Part shown: one piece after another, positions 26,221 through 33,494 of the stretch
Position numbering within the stretch: the first letter of the stretch is position 1
Layout: every line of letters starts with the position of its first letter
Assembly: GCF_001676875.1 (NCBI RefSeq)
Contig: NZ_JYKA01000030.1
Coordinates: 1 to 33,494 of the forward strand
From: Chromobacterium subtsugae
GTDB lineage: Bacteria; Pseudomonadota; Gammaproteobacteria; Burkholderiales; Chromobacteriaceae
DNA length: 33,494 bases
Direction of reading: 5' to 3'
Translations under genes and position numbers: made by a program
Notes under the pieces: model-generated
Database searches by the model: none
The model's input: only the letters and a program-made list of their open reading frames with translations
What the model was told of the DNA's origin: nothing

Positions 26221-26316
26221 ACCGAAGCTTCAGGTTATGACAATCCAGACTGACCATCCCCTGAAGCCCTATCCATTTGATTACCTTCCCGATTTTGCTT
26301 TCGAGGATTCGATACC

Positions 26317-27498
26317 ATGCAAGGAACTGCAACTCTCCCGCGCGCCGCGCGCGGCCTGCTGTTGGGCGCGCTGGCAGCCAGCCTGGCCGCCTGCGGACAA
26401 AAGCCCGACGCCAAGGCCGGCGCCATGCCGCCGGTGCCGGTGGCCGTGATCAAGGTCGAACCGGCCGACGTGCCGGTATCGTATGAATTCGTCGGCCAGG
26501 CGGCCGGCTCGCGCGAAGTCGAGGTGCGCGCCCGCGTCGGCGGCATCCTGCAAAAACGCGCTTACGCCGAAGGCAAACCGGTGAAGGCCGGCGACCTGCT
26601 GTTCCAGATCGATCCGGAGCCGTTCAAGGCGGCGCTGGACCAGGCCAAGGGCAATCTGCAGGTGCAGCAGGCGCAATTGCTGCGCACCAAGCAGGACTAC
26701 GACCGGGTAATGCCGCTGTTCAAGGAAAACGCCGTCAGCCAGAAAGACCGCGACGACGCGGTGGCCGCCTTCAACGCCGCCAAGGCGCAAGTGGCCTCCG
26801 CCCAGGCGCAACTGGAGCAGGCGCAGATCAATCTGGGCTACACCCGCGTCACCGCACCGATTTCCGGCATCACCAGCCAGGAAGCCCGCTCCGAGGGCAG
26901 CCTGGTGGCCACCAGCGCCGACGCCAGCCTCTTGACCAAGATCTCGCAGCTGGACCCGATCTACGTCAACTTCAGCATGTCCGACGGCGACATGCTGGCG
27001 CTGCGCAAGATGCAGCACGCCGGCAAGCTGAAGCTGGCCAATGGCGGCGGCTTCGAAGTGCAGCTGAAGCTGCCGGACGGCAGCGTCTACGGCAAGACCG
27101 GCCACCTGAACTTCACCGACAGCCTGGTCGACACCAATACCGGCACCATCCGTTCGCGCGCCAGCTTCGCCAATCCGCAAGGCGGCATCCTGCCCGGCCA
27201 GTTCGTCCGCGTGCAGCTGAACGGCGCGGTGCGCACCGCCGCCATCACCGTGCCGCAGCGGGCGGTGCTGACCACCCAGCAAGGCAAGATGGTGTGGGTG
27301 GTGGGGCCGGAAGGCAAGGCGCAGCCGCGCCCGATCACGGTATCGCAGGAAGTCGGCCTGAGCGTGCTGGTCGAGCAGGGCCTGAAGGCCGGCGACCAGG
27401 TGGTAGTCGACAACATCATCAAGCTGCGCCCGGGCGCCGACGTGAAACCGCATCCGTTCCAGGCGGACGCCAGCGCGCCCGCGGCAGCGGCCCAGTAA
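26317..27498 (+). CDS. RND efflux membrane-fusion (periplasmic adaptor) lipoprotein
   Basis: The 393-residue AcrA/MexA-type adaptor links the inner-membrane RND pump to the outer-membrane channel. It has a lipoprotein signal with Cys26 (LAASLAAC), then PVAVIKVEPADVPVSYEFVGQAAGSREVEVRARVGGIL, a lipoyl-hairpin region with AQAQLEQAQINLGYTRVTAPISGITSQEARSEGSLV, and a C-terminal beta-barrel NPQGGILPGQFVRVQL. GAGGA lies nine bases before the ATG. The RND gene follows by 20 bases. It corresponds in position to cdeA of the Chromobacterium pump, which is inferred from context. Confidence 0.93.
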   Translation: MQGTATLPRAARGLLLGALAASLAACGQKPDAKAGAMPPVPVAVIKVEPADVPVSYEFVGQAAGSREVEVRARVGGILQKRAYAEGKPVKAGDLLFQIDPEPFKAALDQAKGNLQVQQAQLLRTKQDYDRVMPLFKENAVSQKDRDDAVAAFNAAKAQVASAQAQLEQAQINLGYTRVTAPISGITSQEARSEGSLVATSADASLLTKISQLDPIYVNFSMSDGDMLALRKMQHAGKLKLANGGGFEVQLKLPDGSVYGKTGHLNFTDSLVDTNTGTIRSRASFANPQGGILPGQFVRVQLNGAVRTAAITVPQRAVLTTQQGKMVWVVGPEGKAQPRPITVSQEVGLSVLVEQGLKAGDQVVVDNIIKLRPGADVKPHPFQADASAPAAAAQ

Positions 27499-27518
27499 TC
27501 GCAGGGGGAATCTGATTT

Positions 27519-30500
27519 ATGTTTTCCGCTTTCTTCATCCGGCGACCCATCTTCGCCAGCGTGATCTCGATCGTGATCATGCTGGCGGGCCTGGCCGCCA
27601 TCAAGGCGCTGCCCATCCAGCAGTACCCTGAAATCGTGCCGCCGGTGGTGAACGTCACCGCCAGCTATCCGGGCGCTTCCGCCGAAGTGATCGCCAACAC
27701 CGTGGCCGCGCCGCTGGAACAGGCGATCAACGGCGTGGACGACATGCTCTACGTGCAGTCCAACAGCGCCAGCAACGGCACGCTGTCGCTGACCGTGTCG
27801 TTCAAGATCGGCACCAACCCCGACCAGGCGACCATCAACGTCAACAACCGCGTGCAGTCGGTGCTGTCGCAGCTGCCGGAGGAGGTGCGCCGCCAGGGCG
27901 TCAACGTCCGCAAGAAATCGGCCACCATCTTGCAGGTGGTGTCGCTGTTCTCGCCCGACAACAGCCATGACACGCTGTTCATCAGCAACTACGCGCTGCT
28001 CAACGTGGTGGACGAGCTGAAGCGGGTGCAGGGCGTGGGCGATGTGGTCAACTTCGCCGGCCAGGACTACTCGATGCGGATTTGGCTGAAGCCGGACAAG
28101 CTGGCGCAGCTGAAGCTGACCCCCAGCGACGTGGCCGCCGCCATCCGCGAGCAGAACTCGCAGTTCGCCGCCGGCAAGCTGGGCGCCGAACCGACGCCGC
28201 AGAAGCTGGACTTCACCTACACGGTGACCACCAAGGGCCGCCTGTCCGAGCCGGAAGAGTTCGAAAACATCATCGTGCGCGCCAATCCGGACGGCTCCGC
28301 GGTGAAGCTGAAGGATGTGGCCCGCGTCGAGCTGGGCGCGCTGTCCTATGACTTCCACGGCAAGCACAACGGCAAGGCCACCATCCCGATCGGCATCTTC
28401 CTGGCGCCGGGCGCCAACCAGCTGGCCACCGCGCAGGCGGTGGAAACCGAAATGCTGCGCCTGTCCAAGAGCTTCCCGACCGGCCTGTCCTACGGCATCC
28501 CGTACGACACCACCAAGTTCGTCGAAGTATCGATCGAAGAGGTGTACAAGACGCTGGCCGAAGCCATGGTGCTGGTATTCCTGGTGGTGTTCCTGTTCCT
28601 GCAGAACTGGCGCGCCACGCTGATTCCCTGCCTGGCGGTGCCGGTGTCCATCGTCGGCGCCTTCGCCGGCATGTACGCGTTCGGCTTCACCATCAACACG
28701 CTGACGCTGTTCGGCCTGGTGCTGGCCATCGGCATCGTGGTGGACGACGCCATCGTGGTGCTGGAAAACGTCGAGCGCCTGATGACGCAGGAAGGCTTGT
28801 CGCCGCGCGAGGCCAGCCTGAAAGCGATGCAGGAAGTGTCCGGCGCGCTGGTGGCCATCGTGCTGGTGCTGTGCTCGGTATTCATCCCGGTGGCCTTCCT
28901 GGGCGGCATCGCCGGCCAGATGTACAAGCAGTTCGCCATGACCATCGCGGTATCGGTGGTGATTTCCGGCATCGTCGCGCTGACGCTGACTCCGGCGCTG
29001 TGCGCGCTGATCCTGAAGGCCGAGCACCAGCACCCGAACCGCTTCTTCACCTGGTTCAACAATTGGTTCGACCGCCTGACCAGCCGCTACACCAACGGCG
29101 TGGCCTTCATCAACAAGCGCGCCATGCTGGCGGTGCTGCTGTTCGGCGGCCTGATCGCCGCCTCCGCCGGCCTGTTCCGCATCATTCCGTCCAGCCTGGC
29201 GCCGGACGAGGACCAGGGCTACATCCTGGCCGCAGCCTTCCTGCCTGACGGCGCGTCGCTGACCCGCACCGCCGCCAGCATGGACAAGCTGGATGCCATG
29301 ATGGCCAAGAACCCGGCGGTGCAGGACCGGATGACTTTCGCCGGCTTCGACATCCTGTCCGGCGGCAACAAGACCAACGCCGGCGTGTCCTTCATCGTGC
29401 TCAAGCCCTGGGATCAACGCAAAGATCCGCAGCTGTCGGCGCAAGCCGTGGTCAAGGACGTGTTCGGCAAGGGCATGATGGGCATCAGCGACGGCATCGT
29501 GCTGGCCTTCAACCCGCCGCCGATCTCCGGCATGTCCAACACCGGCGGCTTCGAAGCCTATGTGCAGGACCGCGCCGGCGGCACCCCGACCGCGCTGGGC
29601 GAAGTCACCAAGAAAATGGTGGCCGCCGCCGCCAAACGGCCGGAACTGAAGGGCGTGCAAACCACCTTCTCCGCCAGCGTGCCGCAAGTCTTCGTCCAAC
29701 TGGACCGCGACAAGGCCAAGGCGCTGGGCGTGCCGATCAACAGCGTGTTCGACACCATGCAGAGCACCTTCGGCGCGCTGTACGTGAACGACTTCAACAA
29801 GTTCGGCCGCACCTTCCGCGTGCAGCTGCAGTCGGAGGCGCCGTTCCGCACCAAGGTGGACGACCTGCGCAACGTCTACGTGCGCTCGCAGACCGGCCAG
29901 ATGATCCCGCTGACCGCGCTGGTGAACATCCAGCAAACCACCGGCCCGGAAACGCTGGAACGCTTCAACGTGTTCCCGGCGGCGAAGCTGGTGGGCGGCC
30001 CGGCGCCGGGCTACAGCTCGGGCCAGGCGCTGACCGCGCTGGAGGAAGTCGCCAAGGAAACGCTGCCCGCGGGCTATAGCCTGGCCTGGACCGGCTCGGC
30101 CTTCCAGGAAAAGTCCACCAGCGGCTCGTCCGCCCTGGTGTTCGGCTTCGGCATGATCATGGTGTTCCTGATCCTGGCGGCGCAGTACGAGCGCTGGAGC
30201 CTGCCGATCTCGGTGCTGATGGCGGTGCCGTTCGCGGTGTTCGGCGCGCTGATGGCCAACTGGCTGCGCGGCCTGGCCAACGACGTGTACTTCCAGGTGG
30301 CGCTGGTGACGCTGATCGGCCTGTCGGCCAAGAACGCCATCCTGATCGTGGAGTTCGCGGTGCAGAAGATGGAAGAAGGCATGGAGGCGATGGAAGCGGC
30401 CCGGCTGCGCTTCCGTCCCATCGTGATGACCTCGCTCGCCTTCGTGCTGGGTTGCGTGCCGCTGGCCATTTCCAGCGGCGCCGGCTCCGCCAGCCGCCAC

Positions 30501-30647
30501 TCGATCGGCACCGGCGTGATCGGCGGCATGCTGGCCGCCACCTTCATCGCCACCTTCTTCATCCCGCTGTTCTTCATCCTGATCATGAAGTTCGGCAAGA
30601 AAAAACCTCAACCGGCGGTTGAGGCAGGAGAGAACTCAGATGCTTAA
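27519..30647 (+). CDS. RND (HAE1) efflux pump, inner-membrane transporter
   Basis: The 1042-residue protein is the proton-driven pump of the tripartite system and belongs to the AcrB/MexB hydrophobe/amphiphile family by start [21 protein letters not shown], by length and by [24 protein letters not shown]. Proton-relay residues are present: the acidic pair in TM4 ([15 protein letters not shown], Asp409/Asp410) and Lys938 in [13 protein letters not shown]. Two large periplasmic loops and 12 transmembrane segments are seen. Substrates are likely to be dyes, detergents and antibiotics; CdeB of Chromobacterium is a possible orthologue, but this cannot be decided here. It overlaps the outer-membrane gene by eight bases. 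Confidence 0.95.
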   Translation: MFSAFFIRRPIFASVISIVIMLAGLAAIKALPIQQYPEIVPPVVNVTASYPGASAEVIANTVAAPLEQAINGVDDMLYVQSNSASNGTLSLTVSFKIGTNPDQATINVNNRVQSVLSQLPEEVRRQGVNVRKKSATILQVVSLFSPDNSHDTLFISNYALLNVVDELKRVQGVGDVVNFAGQDYSMRIWLKPDKLAQLKLTPSDVAAAIREQNSQFAAGKLGAEPTPQKLDFTYTVTTKGRLSEPEEFENIIVRANPDGSAVKLKDVARVELGALSYDFHGKHNGKATIPIGIFLAPGANQLATAQAVETEMLRLSKSFPTGLSYGIPYDTTKFVEVSIEEVYKTLAEAMVLVFLVVFLFLQNWRATLIPCLAVPVSIVGAFAGMYAFGFTINTLTLFGLVLAIGIVVDDAIVVLENVERLMTQEGLSPREASLKAMQEVSGALVAIVLVLCSVFIPVAFLGGIAGQMYKQFAMTIAVSVVISGIVALTLTPALCALILKAEHQHPNRFFTWFNNWFDRLTSRYTNGVAFINKRAMLAVLLFGGLIAASAGLFRIIPSSLAPDEDQGYILAAAFLPDGASLTRTAASMDKLDAMMAKNPAVQDRMTFAGFDILSGGNKTNAGVSFIVLKPWDQRKDPQLSAQAVVKDVFGKGMMGISDGIVLAFNPPPISGMSNTGGFEAYVQDRAGGTPTALGEVTKKMVAAAAKRPELKGVQTTFSASVPQVFVQLDRDKAKALGVPINSVFDTMQSTFGALYVNDFNKFGRTFRVQLQSEAPFRTKVDDLRNVYVRSQTGQMIPLTALVNIQQTTGPETLERFNVFPAAKLVGGPAPGYSSGQALTALEEVAKETLPAGYSLAWTGSAFQEKSTSGSSALVFGFGMIMVFLILAAQYERWSLPISVLMAVPFAVFGALMANWLRGLANDVYFQVALVTLIGLSAKNAILIVEFAVQKMEEGMEAMEAARLRFRPIVMTSLAFVLGCVPLAISSGAGSASRHSIGTGVIGGMLAATFIATFFIPLFFILIMKFGKKKPQPAVEAGENSDA

Positions 30648-32043
30648 GCGCGCCCTGATTCCCGTCGCCGTCGCGCTGGCCGTATCCGCCTGCGCGGTCG
30701 GTCCCGACTACAGCCGGCCCAAGGTCGAGCTGCCCGCGGCCCAGGCCGGCGCCCAAGCGCCGGCGCTGGACGCCGACTGGTGGCAGCGTTTCGACGACCC
30801 GGCGCTGAACCAGCTGATCGAGGAGGCCGTGAAGAGCAACCTCGACCTGCAGGCCGCCGCCGCCCGCGTCGAACAGGCCGCCGCCCAGGCCGGCATCGCC
30901 CGCGCGGCGCTGCTGCCCTCGCTCGGCGCCAATGCCGGCTACCAGAGCGGCCGCACCTCGGCCCTCACCACCAGCCCCGGCACCCCGCTGGTCAACGACG
31001 TGCGCGCGGCCAACCTGACCGCCGCCTGGGAACTGGACCTGTGGGGCAAGCTGCGCCGCAGCAACGAAGCGGCGCGCGCCGGCTACATCGCCAGCCGCTA
31101 CGACCGCGACGCCGCCCAGCTGGCGCTGACGGCCCAGGTAGCGCAAACCTACTTCCAGCTGCGGGCGCTGGACGCCCAGCTGGACATCGCCAAACGCACG
31201 CTGCAAAGCCGCGAGGAATCGCTGAAACTGCAGACCAAGCGCTTTCACGGAGGCCTGATTTCCGAGCTGGACCAGCGCCAGGCCGAAGCGGAAGCCGCCG
31301 CGGCGCGCGCCTCGGTGCCGCAGATCGCCCGCTCGCTGGAACAGACCGAAACCGCGCTGGGCGTGCTGCTGGGCCACAGCCCCAAACAGCTGGCCAGCGG
31401 CGATCTCACGCGCGGCAAGGACATCAACAGCCTGGCCAGCCCGCCCGACGTGCCGGCCGACCTGCCGGCCAGCCTGCTGGAGCGCCGCCCCGACGTCGCC
31501 TCCAGCGAGCAGCAGCTGATCGCCGCCAACGCCCGCATCGGCGTGGCCAAGGCCGCCTACTTCCCCAGCATCAACCTGACCGGGGCGTTGGGCTCGCAAA
31601 GCCTGTCGCTGGACGGCCTGTTCACCGGCCCGGCCCGCACCTGGGGCTTCGCCGCCAACCTGGCCGCGCCGATCTTCAACTTCGGCGCCACCGGCTATGG
31701 CGTGGATGCCGCCAGCGCCGGGCAGAAGCAGGCGCTGGCGCAGTACCAGAAGTCGGTGCAGTCGGCGTTCAAGGACGCGCTGGACTCGCTGGCCGCCAAC
31801 AGCGCCGCGCGCGACATCGTGCAGGCGCAAACCACCCAGCTCGCCGCGCTCAACCGCACGCTGAAACTGGCCGGCCTGCGCTACGACAACGGCTACTCCA
31901 GCTATCTGGACGTGCTGGACGCGCAGCGCAACAGCTTCCAAGCCGAGCTGAACCTGGTCAGCGCCAAGCTGGACCGCCTCAATACCACGATAGGCGTGTA
32001 CAAGGCGCTGGGCGGCGGCTGGCAAGCGCCCAAACCGCAATAA
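30640..32043 (+). CDS. Outer-membrane channel of RND pump (OprM/NodT family)
   Basis: The 467-residue lipoprotein has a signal [18 protein letters not shown] with Cys18, followed by [14 protein letters not shown], a hallmark of OMF lipoproteins. It has two halves with TolC-like repeats, including [54 protein letters not shown] and [47 protein letters not shown] 30640 is chosen because AGGAG lies nine bases upstream and the signal starts there; the start overlaps the RND stop. A terminator follows. Confidence 0.94.
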   Translation: MLKRALIPVAVALAVSACAVGPDYSRPKVELPAAQAGAQAPALDADWWQRFDDPALNQLIEEAVKSNLDLQAAAARVEQAAAQAGIARAALLPSLGANAGYQSGRTSALTTSPGTPLVNDVRAANLTAAWELDLWGKLRRSNEAARAGYIASRYDRDAAQLALTAQVAQTYFQLRALDAQLDIAKRTLQSREESLKLQTKRFHGGLISELDQRQAEAEAAAARASVPQIARSLEQTETALGVLLGHSPKQLASGDLTRGKDINSLASPPDVPADLPASLLERRPDVASSEQQLIAANARIGVAKAAYFPSINLTGALGSQSLSLDGLFTGPARTWGFAANLAAPIFNFGATGYGVDAASAGQKQALAQYQKSVQSAFKDALDSLAANSAARDIVQAQTTQLAALNRTLKLAGLRYDNGYSSYLDVLDAQRNSFQAELNLVSAKLDRLNTTIGVYKALGGGWQAPKPQ

Positions 32044-32061
32044 GCCTCGCCCGCGCCATCC

Positions 32062-32089
32062 AAGCCCGCCCTCTCCGGCGGGCTTTTTT
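32062..32089 (+). terminator. Rho-independent terminator of the RND operon
   Basis: AAGCCCGCC and GGCGGGCTT with a six-base loop are followed by a T-run, 18 bases after the outer-membrane gene stop. Confidence 0.88.
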
Positions 32090-32189
32090 CATGCCGGCGC
32101 GCGCGTTACGAAATCGTCGAATCCGCGCGTCTGCGCGCATTCCACGACGTGGGCGGCCGCATTCGCGGCAGATGCTGCCGCCGCGCCGA

Positions 32190-32218
32190 TTGACAAACCC
32201 ATGGCCAATCGACACAGT
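32190..32218 (+). promoter_or_regulatory. Possible promoter of the binding-protein gene
   Basis: A perfect TTGACA is followed after 17 bases by CACAGT, a poor -10. It lies 65 bases before the start of the binding-protein gene. The rest of the 239-base gap (32090-32282) shows no other clear signal. Confidence 0.25.
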
Positions 32219-32282
32219 AAGCTCACGCCATAGCATTGGCGACACTATCAAAATAAACAAAGAGAACATCAGGAGATTCATC

Positions 32283-33437
32283 ATGCAAACCCGACACAGC
32301 CTGCTGCTGTGCGCGCTGGTAGCCGGCGTCGCCGCCTGCAACAAGCCTGCCGGCCAGACTTCATCCAACGACAAGGCCGCCGAAGACAAGATCGTCGTCA
32401 AGATCGGCACCGCCAATCCGCTGACCGGCCCGTTCGCCCACTGGGGCCGCGACGCCGACGACGGCGTCAAGCTGGCGGTACAGGAAGCCAATGCCGAAAA
32501 ACTGGTGCTGGACGGCAAGCCGGCCAGCTTCGAAGTGGTGTCGGAAGACGACCAGGCCGATCCCAAGGTAGCCACCCAAGTCGCGCAGCGGATGGTGGAC
32601 GCCAAGGTGGCCGGCATCGTCGGCCACCTGACTTCCGGCGCGGCCATCCCCGCGTCCCGCATTTACTCCGACGCCGGCATCCCGATGATTTCCGGCTCGG
32701 TCACCAGCCCGTCCTTCACCCAGCAAGGCTATCGCAACACCTTCCGCCTGATCGCCAACGACCAGCAGCAAGGCGAAGCGCTGGCCAAGTACGCGGTGGG
32801 CAAGCTGGGCGCCAAGCGCGTGGCGGTGATCGATGACCGCACCACCTACGGCCAGGGCCTGGCGGACGACTTCGCCAAAGCGGTGGAACAGGCCGGCGGC
32901 AAAGTGGTGAAGCGCGAGTTCACCACCAATAGCGCCACCGACTTCATGGCGGTGCTCACCTCGATCAAGGGAGAAAAGCCCGATCTGCTGTTCTACGGCG
33001 GCATGGATGCCCAGGCCGGCCCGATGGTCAAGCAGATGGGCAAGCTCGGCATCAAGGCGGCCTTCATGGGCGCCGACGGCGTCAACACGCCGGAATTCGC
33101 CAAACTGGGCGGCGGCAGCGCCGAAGGCGCCTATGCCTCCAGCGCCGGACTGCCCAAGGAAAAACTGCCCGGCTACGCCGACTTCAACCAGAAGTTCAAG
33201 CAGCAATTCCAGACCGAAATCCAGGCCTACGCGCCGTACAACTACGATGCCGCCAAGGTGCTAATCGCGGCGATGAAGCGCGCCGGCTCCGCCGATCCGG
33301 CCAAATACCTGCCGGAAGTCGCCAAGACCGATTACCAGGGCGTCACCGGCCCGGTGAAGTTCGACGCCAAGGGCGACATCCAGCAGGCGACGGTATCGCT
33401 GTATCAACTGAAGCAAGGCAAGTGGGTAGGCTTGTAA
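32283..33437 (+). CDS. Branched-chain amino acid type ABC substrate-binding protein (LivJ/LivK-like)
   Basis: The 384-residue protein delivers a ligand, probably a branched-chain or related amino acid, to an ABC transporter in the inner membrane. It has a lipoprotein-like signal with lipobox VAAC and Cys19 (LLLCALVAGVAAC), then VVKIGTANPLTGPFAHWGRDADDGVKLAVQEANAEKLVLDGKPA, GIVGHLTSGAAIPASRIYSDAGIPMISGSVTSPSFT, and LLFYGGMDAQAGPMVKQMGKLGI, all typical of periplasmic-binding type 6 proteins. AGGAG lies seven bases before the ATG. No permease or ATPase gene lies in the window, and a terminator follows directly, so it is expressed alone. Confidence 0.92.
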   Translation: MQTRHSLLLCALVAGVAACNKPAGQTSSNDKAAEDKIVVKIGTANPLTGPFAHWGRDADDGVKLAVQEANAEKLVLDGKPASFEVVSEDDQADPKVATQVAQRMVDAKVAGIVGHLTSGAAIPASRIYSDAGIPMISGSVTSPSFTQQGYRNTFRLIANDQQQGEALAKYAVGKLGAKRVAVIDDRTTYGQGLADDFAKAVEQAGGKVVKREFTTNSATDFMAVLTSIKGEKPDLLFYGGMDAQAGPMVKQMGKLGIKAAFMGADGVNTPEFAKLGGGSAEGAYASSAGLPKEKLPGYADFNQKFKQQFQTEIQAYAPYNYDAAKVLIAAMKRAGSADPAKYLPEVAKTDYQGVTGPVKFDAKGDIQQATVSLYQLKQGKWVGL

Positions 33438-33459
33438 GCATCTCAGGCCTCCGCCCAAC

Positions 33460-33491
33460 AAAAACCCCGCCAGGCAACTGGCGGGGTTTTT
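33460..33491 (+). terminator. Rho-independent terminator after binding-protein gene
   Basis: AAAAACCCCGCCAG and CTGGCGGGGTTTTT form a perfect 14-base stem with a four-base loop; the A-run on the left also allows function in the opposite direction. Confidence 0.92.
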
Positions 33492-33494
33492 CAT

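Noticed and set aside
27087-30611. A 1174-codon open frame antisense to the RND pump gene.
   Set aside because: It is His/Gln/Arg-rich without motifs; the plus strand has a canonical RND pump with all key residues. It is a GC-bias shadow.

Overview
The window is GC-rich bacterial DNA (two-letter codon bias towards G/C at third positions, Shine-Dalgarno sites, coupled ATGA junctions). Gene content points to a betaproteobacterium of the Chromobacterium/Neisseriales type: DapC-DapD pair, a full mlaFEDCBA operon, an RND pump with an AcrR-like repressor resembling the CdeAB-OprM system of Chromobacterium, and Neisseria-like enzyme sequences. The genus is an inference. No rRNA, tRNA, CRISPR array, phage or insertion sequence was seen.

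Layout. (1) 1-4849, minus strand: the first 1616 residues of a giant repetitive surface or secreted protein (LEPR-type N-terminus, DUF4347 domain, cadherin-like repeats, Ig-like repeats) that runs off the left edge. (2) 5069-5845: rsmJ. (3) 5837-8686: a three-gene, ATGA-coupled operon (DUF6058 protein, unusual cytochrome P450, ABM-type monooxygenase) with a divergent ArsR-family regulator and a palindrome over the regulator's ribosome site; this looks like a small natural-product or redox-tailoring locus and is the least understood part of the window. (4) 8693-9646: a thioesterase, a 44-residue microprotein and a DUF2325 protein. (5) 9855-13583: Na+/H+ antiporter-family protein, slyX, a nucleotidyltransferase-like gene without a usable start, a secreted-size protein made of two copies of an unknown domain, and an orphan lipoprotein. 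(6) 13750-17338: GNAT and EamA transporter divergent from dapC-dapD (lysine/peptidoglycan precursor synthesis).

(7) 17666-21569: mlaF-E-D-C-B-A, the complete machinery that keeps phospholipids out of the outer leaflet of the outer membrane, ending in a strong terminator. (8) 21751-22089 phnA-like gene, converging through a shared bidirectional terminator on a minus-strand operon of ABC-2 ATPase, permease, ibaG and murA (25365-22176). (9) 25456-32043: TetR repressor divergent from a membrane-fusion protein, RND pump and outer-membrane channel. The intergenic region has a perfect 12-bp-arm palindrome that has the same arms and spacing as the E. coli AcrR operator and contains promoter-like hexamers on both strands. 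(10) 32283-33437: branched-chain amino acid type binding protein and terminator.

Most of the window is envelope biology (surface adhesin, Mla transport, peptidoglycan precursors, efflux). The items most worth following up are the P450 locus, the duplicated-domain protein, the microprotein next to DUF2325, and the efflux operator.
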